From NCBI RefSeq assembly GCF_011047135.1, contig NZ_CP049255.1, positions 992,001 to 1,056,000 of the forward strand: a stretch of 64,000 nt of DNA, given 5' to 3'. A model generated the notes under the pieces. That model was not told the origin of the DNA. It saw nothing but the letters and a program-made list of their open reading frames with translations, and did not search any database. The position numbers were made by a program, and so were the translations under genes. The stretch is from Microbacterium endophyticum (GTDB lineage: Bacteria > Actinomycetota > Actinomycetes > Actinomycetales > Microbacteriaceae). This document shows, piece after piece, positions 22,957 to 30,588 of this stretch; the first letter of the stretch is position 1, and every line of letters begins with the position of its first letter.

Positions 22957-24564
22957 CTACGAGCTGCGATGAAACCGTATGCGCATACCGGGGCGCGCCT
23001 GCGCCAGAGCATCGAGTGAGGCATCCGACACCACTGCGATCACCGGATACCCTCCCGTGACCGGGCCGTCCGCAAGCAAAATCGTGGGGCGACCCGACGG
23101 CGGAACCTGCAGCGCTCCGGGGACCATCCCTTCACTCGGCAGCTCCCCCTCGTGCACGCGCGCCAGCTCGGGTCCTTCCAAGCGCACGCCCACGCGATTC
23201 GCATCAGCAGACACCGTCCAGATGGCATCGAAAAGCGCCTCCTGTGCGGATGCCGCAAACCAATCACCGCGGGGACCGTCATCCACGTTCAGCTCGATCA
23301 CGTCGTCGGTCGGTGCGGTCCAGGGCGCGATATCGAGCGGTGGCACCGGCCCCCGCACATCGCCTGCCAAACGCACGACGTCGCCCGCGATGAGAGCCGC
23401 CGGGCCGATACCCGCGAGCACATCGGCGGAACGCGACCCCGCGCTCACCGCCCCCTCGACTCCCCCACGCACGGCAAGATACCCGCGGATGCCGTGCTCA
23501 AATACCGCAATATCGAGCTCTTCACCGGCTGGCCAGAGCGTCGCGGTTACAGCATCAAGAAAGGCTGGCCCGATGTGGCCGGGTCCCCGAGCGCCCGTGA
23601 GCGCGATCCAGAGGTCGCGCTCCGCGACGGCACGAAAACCACCGCCGGTGATCTCTATTGCCGCCGCGTCCGGGCGGTTGCCGACGAGTCGATTCGCAAC
23701 TGCAAGCGCGTCACGATCGAGGGCGCCCGATGGGGCGATTCCGAGGGATGCGGAACCGGGCCTCCCGCGATCTTGCACTGTCGATTGCCAGCCGGCGGTG
23801 ATGATGGTGAACGCGACGGGTGCCTCGGGATGCGTGATGGGCGATGCCCCCGCGACGCTCACGACATCACGAGTGGGGCCTGCCGCGACGAAGCGCACGC
23901 GGCTTCCTGGGGCGAGGAGAACCGGGGATGCGGCATCCGGGTCGAAAAGCGGCGCGTCGGTCTGCCCGATCAGTCGCCACCCGCCGGGAGTTGCACGCGG
24001 ATAGGCGCCGGTGAATTCGCCCGCGATACCGACCGAGCCGGGCGGGACGCGCGTGCGGGGACTATCGAGCCGCGGCACGTCGAAGTGCCAGTCGTCGCTC
24101 ACGAGGTAGCCGAACCCCGGAGCGAACCCGGTGAATGCAACTCTCCAGTGCGCATTCTGATGGGCCGAGATGAGCCCATCGGGCGTGGTGCCGAGTCGCG
24201 CTGCGGCATCGAGGAGGTCGGGGCCGTTATAGGCGACGGCGAGCTCGATGACGGGTGTCGCTTCGGCGCGTGTGGGGGCGGCATCCGCTTTGGCTGCTGT
24301 AATCCAGGTGCGGGCCGCCGCGAGTGTCAGCTGGCGCGGGTCGATTCGCACCAGCACGGTACGGGCCGCCGGCACGAGATCGACGACGCCCGCGGGGCGA
24401 GTCGCGGCGAGAGCTGCGTGGAGATCGAGCACCTCGCCAAGGGTTGCCACTTCGACCAGAAGTGCGGCGGCGCCGAAGGGCAGCACGCGAAGCGGCCGCG
24501 GGGTGTCAGCCACCATGTCAGCCACCATGCCAGTCACCATGCCAGTCACCGCGCCAGTCACCAT
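22957..24564 (-). CDS. pxpBC: 5-oxoprolinase subunits B and C, fused (KipI-KipA family)
   Basis: The product is 535 aa. The N-terminal half (about residues 25-235) is PxpB/KipI-like: LPFGAAALLVEV, FAPGFGYLVSDD and VPPGSVGIAG. The C-terminal half (about 250-535) is PxpC/KipA-like: TIITAGWQSTVQDRGRPG and SGALDRDALAVANRLVGN. With PxpA it makes the ATP-dependent bacterial 5-oxoprolinase that opens pyroglutamate to glutamate. The two subunits are usually separate; here they are fused. The ATG at 24564 overlaps the pxpA stop by 7 bp. The first 20 residues are encoded by five copies of a 12-bp repeat (Met-Val-Thr/Ala-x), so the native start might instead be one of the later Met codons. Confidence 0.9.
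   Translation of the reverse strand: MVTGAVTGMVTGMVADMVADTPRPLRVLPFGAAALLVEVATLGEVLDLHAALAATRPAGVVDLVPAARTVLVRIDPRQLTLAAARTWITAAKADAAPTRAEATPVIELAVAYNGPDLLDAAARLGTTPDGLISAHQNAHWRVAFTGFAPGFGYLVSDDWHFDVPRLDSPRTRVPPGSVGIAGEFTGAYPRATPGGWRLIGQTDAPLFDPDAASPVLLAPGSRVRFVAAGPTRDVVSVAGASPITHPEAPVAFTIITAGWQSTVQDRGRPGSASLGIAPSGALDRDALAVANRLVGNRPDAAAIEITGGGFRAVAERDLWIALTGARGPGHIGPAFLDAVTATLWPAGEELDIAVFEHGIRGYLAVRGGVEGAVSAGSRSADVLAGIGPAALIAGDVVRLAGDVRGPVPPLDIAPWTAPTDDVIELNVDDGPRGDWFAASAQEALFDAIWTVSADANRVGVRLEGPELARVHEGELPSEGMVPGALQVPPSGRPTILLADGPVTGGYPVIAVVSDASLDALAQARPGMRIRFHRSS
24505..24564 (-). repeat. five 12-bp tandem repeats at the start of pxpBC
   Basis: Five contiguous 12-bp units read on the plus strand as GTCAGCCACCAT (twice), GCCAGTCACCAT, GCCAGTCACCGC and GCCAGTCACCAT. 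They keep the reading frame and encode the extreme N-terminus of the fused PxpBC protein. Copy number could vary by slippage without breaking the frame. Confidence 0.85.
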
Positions 24565-25313
24565 GGTGATGCGACATCGACTGCCGACTCTGACAAAGCT
24601 CGGCGCACAGCGCGGGCCAACTCGATCGCCGCGGGGGTGTCTCCGTGCACACAGAACGATGCCGCGTCAACCCTGATCGTCGTGCCGTCGACGGCGGTCA
24701 CGGTGCGGTCCCGCACGAGTTGCACAGCGCGCTCGGCGACGACTGCGGGGGCATCGAGCACAGCCCCGGACGTCGATCGCGGCACGAGCGAACCGTCCGG
24801 CGAATATGCGCGGTCAAGAAACGCCTCACGTACGAACGGCAAGCCGGCGGCGAGCGCTGCGCTTCGAAGCGCCTCACCCAGAGCCAGGATCGGAAGCGCA
24901 CGACCGAGCGTCTCCGACAGATCCGTGACGGCCGCCACGACAGCCGCCGCCTGCTGTGAGTCACGGCCCGCAGCGTGGTAGAGCGCGCCGTGGGGTTTGA
25001 CGTACCGGATGTCGGCGCCCTCTGCGCGAAGCGCCAATAGCTGACGTGTCACTTCGAGCCGCAGATCGACTGCGCTCATCGAAACCACAACACGACCGAA
25101 GCCTGCACGATCGGGGTACGAGGGGTGGGCACCGACGGCGACACCGAATCGCACGGCGCGCTCGACGGCCTGGCGCATGGAGTCCGCGTCGCCCGCGTGG
25201 CCACCGCAGGCGATATTTGCACTCGAAATCAGCGAAAACATCGCTTCGTCGTCGGCTGTGGGCACGCCGTCGATCGTCTCGCCAAGGTCGGCATTGAGAT
25301 CGATCGTCGCCAT
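24558..25313 (-). CDS. pxpA: 5-oxoprolinase subunit A (LamB/YcsF family)
   Basis: The product is 251 aa, the usual length. Family motifs are seen along the protein: IDLNADLGE at the N-terminus, SSANIACGGHAGD, GAHPSYPDRAGFGR, YVKPHGALYH, EAFLDRAYSPDGSLVPR and CVHGDTPAA. It is the cytosolic partner of PxpB/PxpC in hydrolysing 5-oxoproline to glutamate, a way of dealing with a spontaneous product of glutamine and peptide turnover. It overlaps the pxpBC start by 7 bp (ATGGTGA). It is divergent from the spermidine-synthase-like gene, and a repeat array plus palindromic element lie between them. Confidence 0.95.
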   Translation of the reverse strand: MATIDLNADLGETIDGVPTADDEAMFSLISSANIACGGHAGDADSMRQAVERAVRFGVAVGAHPSYPDRAGFGRVVVSMSAVDLRLEVTRQLLALRAEGADIRYVKPHGALYHAAGRDSQQAAAVVAAVTDLSETLGRALPILALGEALRSAALAAGLPFVREAFLDRAYSPDGSLVPRSTSGAVLDAPAVVAERAVQLVRDRTVTAVDGTTIRVDAASFCVHGDTPAAIELARAVRRALSESAVDVASPW

Positions 25314-25338
25314 GCCACAACGCTAGCGCCGCGCGGCC

Positions 25339-25436
25339 CTCGCCTCACCCTGCGCTCTCCCCCTCGCCCCGCGCTCTCCCCCTCGCCCTGCCCTCTCCGC
25401 TCGCCCTGCCCTCACCCCTCGCCCTGTCCTCTCCCC
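25339..25436. repeat. degenerate tandem repeat, ~17-19 bp unit, about five copies
   Basis: C-rich units of the form CCCTCGCCCTGCCCTCTCC repeat about five times with small changes, in the space between the divergent pxpA and 25538 genes. The array abuts the palindromic element at 25433-25523. Confidence 0.8.
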
Positions 25437-25523
25437 ACCACCCGCCGAAGGGTCGCAACATGCCGCAAAGCCCGCGCACCGCGTGGCGCAATACGGCATG
25501 TTGCGCCCCCTCGGCAGGTGGGG
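25433..25523. repeat. intergenic palindromic element A
   Basis: Nested inverted repeats: CCCCACC with GGTGGGG (25517-25523), GCCGA (25444-25448) with TCGGC (25511-25515), and a perfect 12-bp arm CGCAACATGCCG (25454-25465) with CGGCATGTTGCG (25494-25505). The 28-nt centre contains a smaller GCGC hairpin. Its arms resemble elements B and C. It lies between divergent genes, so it is not simply a terminator. Confidence 0.8.
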
Positions 25524-25537
25524 CCTACGGTTGAGGG

Positions 25538-26398
25538 ATGGCCCGGGCACATGTAGAAGAGCCGCCACAGACGCGGCTCGGCGACGGCACAATCGCGCGC
25601 GTAGTGCCATCGGCGTACACCGGCGGTTACGAACTCGAAGTCGACGGCACGCCGCAGTCGCACGTGGACCTCGACGATCCCACGCACCTGCACTTCGAAT
25701 ACGTGGCACGTATGGGCGCCGTGATCGACCAGCTCAGGATGCCGGGGCAACCCCTTACGGCCGTGCACCTCGGGGCCGGCGCCCTCACCATCCCCCGCTA
25801 CATCGCGGCGACCCGGCCGGGCTCCCGTCAGCAGGTCATCGAACTCGAGCAACCACTCGTCGACCTGGTGCGTGAGAACCTGCCGCTACCGAAGGGCGCT
25901 TCGATCCGAATGCGCATCGGTGATGCACGGGCGGGACTTTCGCGGCTTCCGCCCGCGATCACCGGAAACGTCGATCTGCTCGTTTCCGACGTGTACGCCG
26001 GTGCGCAGACACCCGCGCACCTCACGACCCTCGAGTTCTACCGCGAAGCCGCAGCCCTACTCGCACCCGACGGTGTGCTGCTCATCAACGTCGCCGATGG
26101 CGCGGGGCTCGCGTTCGCGCGCCGTCAGGTCGCGACAGTAAGCGCCGTGCTCGACCACGTCATCGTGCTCGCCGAAGTGCAAACCCTCAAAGGTCGCCGA
26201 TTCGGCAACCTCGTGGTGGCCGCGTCCCGAGCGAACCTTCCGACCGAGTGGCTGCCACGGTTGATGGCCGCCGGCCCCCACCCCGCAAAGGTGGCCGAGG
26301 GCAGCGAAGTGCGCGAATTCGCCCGCAGCGCACGCATCGTCACAGATGCGGATGCCGTCGCATCGCCGAAGCCCGCGGCATCCCTGTTCGAACGCTGA
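25538..26398 (+). CDS. spermidine synthase-like Rossmann-fold protein
   Basis: The product is 286 aa. The central domain (about residues 50-225) resembles the methyltransferase-fold part of polyamine aminopropyltransferases: AVHLGAGALTIPRYIAA, IELEQPLVDLVRENL, RIGDARAGLSRLP and LLVSDVYAG. The Asp-x-x-Asp region that binds substrate in true spermidine synthases is not clearly conserved (VSDVYAGAQTP), so the substrate is uncertain. Genes of this type are widespread in actinobacteria as 'spermidine synthase-like' or 'fused MFS/spermidine synthase' proteins. There is no membrane segment here. It is first in a plus-strand run with 26502 and 27059. Confidence 0.75.
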   Translation: MARAHVEEPPQTRLGDGTIARVVPSAYTGGYELEVDGTPQSHVDLDDPTHLHFEYVARMGAVIDQLRMPGQPLTAVHLGAGALTIPRYIAATRPGSRQQVIELEQPLVDLVRENLPLPKGASIRMRIGDARAGLSRLPPAITGNVDLLVSDVYAGAQTPAHLTTLEFYREAAALLAPDGVLLINVADGAGLAFARRQVATVSAVLDHVIVLAEVQTLKGRRFGNLVVAASRANLPTEWLPRLMAAGPHPAKVAEGSEVREFARSARIVTDADAVASPKPAASLFER

Positions 26399-26501
26399 CC
26401 TGTCCAAAGCTGAGGCGTCGCTGGATGGTCGGCGCGCCATCCGCGCGCACATTGCACGCCGAGGCACACTGGAACAGTTCTCGTGCGGGAAGGATATCGA
26501 C

Positions 26502-27029
26502 GTGAGCTACATCGAGGGTTACGACACCGACACCCTGCGCGAAATCGTGAATCTTGGCGAGTGCCGAGAGCGACTCGACGAAATCGGGCCACAGCGCAGC
26601 CTGCCAGCTCTTTTGGAACGGGTATGGCTGCTCAAAGTGCTCGATGAGCTTGACGACGCCCTGGCGGTATCGGAGCAGTCAGTACGGGTAGCACGCATGG
26701 CGGGCACGCGAAAAGATCTTTTGCGCGCGCGCATTCTGCACGCCACGGTGCTGCACTGGCGCGGTGCGCTGGGAGCCGCCGACCACGAACTCACCATGTG
26801 CGCCGACGAAGCCGAGGGCCAGAACTGGGCAGGCATCGCCGCCTTCGCGTACCAGCACCGGGCGAAAGTGCGGTTCGATGGCGACGACCTCGAGGGCGCA
26901 CGGGTCGATTTCAAGCGCACCCTGTTTCTGCGGCAAGAAGCGGGAGCGTCGGAAACCGAGCTTCAATCGACGCTTCTCCTGATCGATGCGATTGATCGAC
27001 ACCGCGCACGGGTTGACGTCGCCATTTGA
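26502..27029 (+). CDS. TPR-like helical protein of unknown function
   Basis: The product is 175 aa. GTG 26502 is preferred because GGAAGG lies about 8 nt upstream; longer frames start inside the preceding gene. The sequence is all-helical in appearance, with repeated pairs such as LLERVWLLKVLDELDDALAV, RKDLLRARILHATVLHWRGA and WAGIAAFAYQHRAKVRFDGD that look like tetratricopeptide-type repeats. The role is unknown; a binding function is inferred from the fold type. It is followed after 29 bp by the SprT-like gene. Confidence 0.7.
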   Translation: MSYIEGYDTDTLREIVNLGECRERLDEIGPQRSLPALLERVWLLKVLDELDDALAVSEQSVRVARMAGTRKDLLRARILHATVLHWRGALGAADHELTMCADEAEGQNWAGIAAFAYQHRAKVRFDGDDLEGARVDFKRTLFLRQEAGASETELQSTLLLIDAIDRHRARVDVAI

Positions 27030-27058
27030 GTGTCGTAGGTACGTTCTAGCTTTTTCTT

Positions 27059-27547
27059 ATGTCAGAACTCGATCGTGTACGCCACTGGGCTGAGGCGCTT
27101 CTCGCCCTCCACCTCGATTCGTCGTGGAGTTTTGGTTTCGACAACGCAAAGCGCCGCGCGGGCCTGTGCGACTACACGCGAAAGCGCATCACTGTCTCGA
27201 AGTACCTGACGGCGCGCTACGACGACGACACCAATCATCAGACGCTGCTGCACGAAGTCGCTCATGCTCTCGCAGGGCCGGAATCTGGCCATGGCGCGAA
27301 GTGGAAACGCATCGCTCGAGACCTCGGCTATGTGGGCGGCACAACTCATCGCGGCGAAACCGCGGAAGAACTCGCACCCTGGGTGGGCCGCTGCCCAGCC
27401 GGGCACACGGCGTATCGACACCGCCGCCCGACGCGCGCGGCATCCTGCGTTTTATGCGCCCCCCGGTTCGATAACCGCTACCTTTTCACCTGGACGCACC
27501 GTGAAATCACCCCGGCGACGCGGCTCGCCGCCCTGACGCCAAAGTAG
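27059..27547 (+). CDS. SprT-like zinc metallopeptidase-type protein
   Basis: The product is 162 aa. The zinc-metalloprotease helix HEVAHAL is at about residue 70, with a further His in SGHGAKWKRIA. A C-terminal zinc-ribbon-like set (CPAGH, then CVLC) matches SprT/Spartan-like proteins. Eukaryotic relatives cut DNA-protein crosslinks; bacterial members are poorly studied. No clear ribosome-binding site precedes ATG 27059, so initiation could be weak, coupled or leaderless. Confidence 0.8.
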   Translation: MSELDRVRHWAEALLALHLDSSWSFGFDNAKRRAGLCDYTRKRITVSKYLTARYDDDTNHQTLLHEVAHALAGPESGHGAKWKRIARDLGYVGGTTHRGETAEELAPWVGRCPAGHTAYRHRRPTRAASCVLCAPRFDNRYLFTWTHREITPATRLAALTPK

Positions 27548-27569
27548 CTCACGCACGGGCTCCCCACCC

Positions 27570-27612
27570 CGCCTCGTCCCACCACGTCTCGTCCCACACG
27601 TCTCGTCCCACC
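27570..27612. repeat. three ~14-bp tandem repeats (CGTCTCGTCCCAC)
   Basis: The units GCCTCGTCCCACCA, CGTCTCGTCCCACA and CGTCTCGTCCCACC follow each other in the space between convergent genes, directly before palindromic element B. Confidence 0.8.
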
Positions 27613-27704
27613 TGCGCCGAAACGCTGCCCCCGCAAGCAACGCACCGGGCACACAGGGTGCCTGACGGCGTGTTGCCCCTCGAGAGCAGCGTTTCGGCAG
27701 GTGG
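27608..27704. repeat. intergenic palindromic element B
   Basis: CCACCTG (27608-27614) pairs with CAGGTGG (27698-27704) and GCCGAAACGCTGC (27616-27628) pairs with GCAGCGTTTCGGC (27686-27698). Inner parts GCAAC/GTTGC and GGCAC/GTGCC also pair. The arm sequence is almost the same as in element C at 32295. It lies between convergent genes and could also terminate transcription. Confidence 0.85.
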
Positions 27705-27717
27705 AAAGCTCGGAGGG

Positions 27718-30537
27718 TTATCTGATCCGACGGATGCGGCGTGCCCGCAGCGCCACTCCGGCGATCACCGCGGCGATGGCCGCTGCCGCCAGCAGGAACA
27801 GGCCCGTCAGCGATGCCCCTGTGACAGCGAGGCCACCGGGGGCGTCCGAGGCCGCACCGGCTGGAGTTCCCGCAGCATCACCGTCGGCGGCGTCCCCCGT
27901 TCCGGGTTCTGAGCCGGACCCAGAGTCACTCTCCGCAGCCAGCACCGAGACGGCATCCCACCCGATCAAATCCCCATCTGCCGTGTAGAGCGCGACGCGG
28001 TGTTCTCCAACCGGGAGTGATGCTGACGTCGTAAGGCGCACAGTCGAATCGGCCCCGACGGTTGCCTGGCCGAACGACGTGGGAGATGAGAACGCGAATG
28101 CGTACACGGTGTCGCCCACGGAGCCCAACGGCAGTGCAACCTCAACGGTTGATCCCGCGGCGAACGGGTTGGGGTTCACTGTGATGAGCCCCTCGAAGTC
28201 CGCGGTGAGATCGGATTCAACGGGCGTCCAATCCGAGCTTTCGCCAATCACCAGAGTTGCATCGCGCGCGCTGCCGTCTCGCTCACCGAGGGACTGCACG
28301 AACGAAAGCCCGTACGATCCGGACCCGCCCAACGCATCCGCGAGTTCAATCGTCCAGGTGCCGTCGCCGCCAACCTCGGCCGTTCCGATGCTCTTGCCAG
28401 CGAGTTCCACTCGAACAACGGCGCCCGGATACCCGGTACCGGTGAACGAAGACACCTTCGCGTCGGGGGCATACACCGTGCCGAGATCAGTCGCGAGGTC
28501 GAAGTGAGCACCGTCGCCGTCGATATCTACGCGGTTGTAGAGGAACTCTGTCGATGACAGCGCGTGGTCGACAACCCGGGTTTCGCCGACGCACCCGAAC
28601 CAGCCGTGGTCGGGTTCGGAATCCCAGGTCGATGTGCCGATGATCCACGGCATGAAATCTGCTGCCATCATTCCGCCGACGCCCGACGCGTTCCGGAGCA
28701 CCGGCACGCCGTCGACGTACATGATCGCGGTATCTGCCGCAGGGTCGTTGACGATCGCGACGTGGTGCCACGCACCCTGCATGATTTCGCCCGACCACAG
28801 TGTGTACGAGTTACCCGTCTGCACATCCGCTGCCGAGTACTGGTATTCGCGCAGATTGGATATACCGAGCCATGCAACACCGGCGCCCGCATCTGCCGAG
28901 TCGTTGATACCGGTCCACTCGCGTGAGCCGCCACGTGTAATCGCCGCGCCCCACCGGTTCGCGGTCTCGGTCCATTCCTCATCGAGCTGCAGGAAGGTTT
29001 CGATCGTGTACCCCGCATCGGCATCGAGGTCAGCGAACGTTGCGGGCGCGCCGTACTCGGTCGAAATGTACGAGAGCCGATCGGGTCCGCTCGATTCACG
29101 ATGGACGTTATCGAAACAGATCGCCCCGTCATCGGCCGAATAGTACGCAGTGTTTTCGTGCGTCACCGTGACGTCATCGAGTTCTTCGGCGGCATCCGTG
29201 TTCTCGATCGCATTTCGATACATGGGGCTATCGCCCGCGACATCCGGAATCATCGTCTCTTCATCGACAACACCCTCAGCAACCGAACCGAAGCGCCAGT
29301 GCGCGATCGTGCCATCGACCTCGATGTAGTCATCAGCTCGCCCGGCAGCTTCGAGCGCTTCACCTGCTGCGGAGTCATCCCAGCCTTCCGACACGATCTC
29401 GACGGCGCGCTCAGACAGATCGCCGTTGTCTTCGTCTGCTGGATCAAGCGCCCATCCGAAACGCTCTTCGAAATCGAAGTCAATGCTGAATGACTGCCAC
29501 GTGCCGTCGAGGGCCGGGGTATCTGAGGAGGTCAGAGATTCGGGGTCTTTCTTCGTGATCCATGGCGAAACCGACTCAACATCGATGCTGCTGTTGGTGA
29601 GATCGAATTCGAACAGCGTCATATAGCCGTTGCCACCGTCTGCCGCCATCTGATAGTCGGTGAGTACCTGGTACACCGGGTGCCCGAAATCGTTCGTGCG
29701 GGTCTGCATCGTGGCGCCGTGGAAGTGGCCATTGACCGTCACGATGATCTGGTCGTTCTTCGAAATCAATTGGTCCCAGAGCACATCTCCCCACCACCAC
29801 GACGCCGGAGAAACCTGATCTTCGGCGATGTTGATGATGGCGTGAGACGACAGCACGACAGGCACATTCGGGTACTGATTCAGGATGCCCTGGGCCCATG
29901 CAAAGGTGTCGTCGGAGGCGTTCCACGCCAACGCGAGCGACATCCACTGGTGCCCCTCGGCCTCGAAGAGGTACGCCGACGAGAGTCCGTCCTGGAAGGT
30001 GCCGACGAGAGCGCTTCCCCCCTGAGCCGCGAGAGCGTCCGCGCCGAAGCGAGCGCGGTAGTTGTCGGCATTCGCCGCGGACGACCGCGCGTTCTGGTCT
30101 TCGGTGTCGTGATTACCGGGGAGCACCGAATAGGCGAGTCCGCCATCGGTGAGAATGTCCATGGCTTTCGCTGCGGCATCCCACTCGCCCGTCACCCACT
30201 GTTGGTCAACGACATCGCCGACATGTACGACAAACGGAATATTGAGCTCTTCTTGGTTGTCGACGAGCCACTGCGTCTGTACCTCGAACGGGTTCGTGCC
30301 GTATTTCGGGTAGAACTGCGATTCGCTGTAGCGAGAGTAGAACTGCGTGTCGGGAAGCACCGGAAGCACGAAGCTAGAACGCGTGTCTTCGTCTTTCGGG
30401 GCATCGTTGGCGGGGTTCGCTGCCGACGATGCGGCGCTGGCCGCACCACCCGTGGTGAGAACGAGCCCCGCGACGACCGCGAGGGAAGTGAAAGCCGACG
30501 CTCGCCAGGTACGGCGGCGACAGGAATGCGAATGCAT
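27718..30537 (-). CDS. secreted cell-wall-anchored calcineurin-like phosphoesterase with LamG-type domain
   Basis: The product is 939 aa from ATG 30537, which has AAGGA upstream and starts right at a signal peptide (TSLAVVAGLVLTTGGAASA). Residues about 55-310 are a metallophosphoesterase: PVLPDTQFY, HVGDVVDQ, PGNHDTED, SSHAIIN and NGHFHGA; the first motif is D-T-Q as in the secreted subfamily. Around residues 430-690 is a LamG-like concanavalin-type domain. Ig-like modules follow. The C-terminus is a sorting signal: LAVTG, a hydrophobic helix, then RRIRRIR. LAxTG signals are used by class E sortases of actinobacteria. It probably works on phosphodiesters or phosphomonoesters outside the cell. 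It lies 51 bp downstream of the lectin-like gene. Confidence 0.9.
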   Translation of the reverse strand: MHSHSCRRRTWRASAFTSLAVVAGLVLTTGGAASAASSAANPANDAPKDEDTRSSFVLPVLPDTQFYSRYSESQFYPKYGTNPFEVQTQWLVDNQEELNIPFVVHVGDVVDQQWVTGEWDAAAKAMDILTDGGLAYSVLPGNHDTEDQNARSSAANADNYRARFGADALAAQGGSALVGTFQDGLSSAYLFEAEGHQWMSLALAWNASDDTFAWAQGILNQYPNVPVVLSSHAIINIAEDQVSPASWWWGDVLWDQLISKNDQIIVTVNGHFHGATMQTRTNDFGHPVYQVLTDYQMAADGGNGYMTLFEFDLTNSSIDVESVSPWITKKDPESLTSSDTPALDGTWQSFSIDFDFEERFGWALDPADEDNGDLSERAVEIVSEGWDDSAAGEALEAAGRADDYIEVDGTIAHWRFGSVAEGVVDEETMIPDVAGDSPMYRNAIENTDAAEELDDVTVTHENTAYYSADDGAICFDNVHRESSGPDRLSYISTEYGAPATFADLDADAGYTIETFLQLDEEWTETANRWGAAITRGGSREWTGINDSADAGAGVAWLGISNLREYQYSAADVQTGNSYTLWSGEIMQGAWHHVAIVNDPAADTAIMYVDGVPVLRNASGVGGMMAADFMPWIIGTSTWDSEPDHGWFGCVGETRVVDHALSSTEFLYNRVDIDGDGAHFDLATDLGTVYAPDAKVSSFTGTGYPGAVVRVELAGKSIGTAEVGGDGTWTIELADALGGSGSYGLSFVQSLGERDGSARDATLVIGESSDWTPVESDLTADFEGLITVNPNPFAAGSTVEVALPLGSVGDTVYAFAFSSPTSFGQATVGADSTVRLTTSASLPVGEHRVALYTADGDLIGWDAVSVLAAESDSGSGSEPGTGDAADGDAAGTPAGAASDAPGGLAVTGASLTGLFLLAAAAIAAVIAGVALRARRIRRIR

Positions 30538-30588
30538 CGAGGTTCCTTGAAGATCAGGGTTGCGAGAAGAAAAGAAGCGAGCCATCGG

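Noticed and set aside
26346..26501. Upstream extension of the TPR-like gene
   Set aside because: It lies inside the spermidine-synthase-like gene and lacks a ribosome-binding site; GTG 26502 has one.
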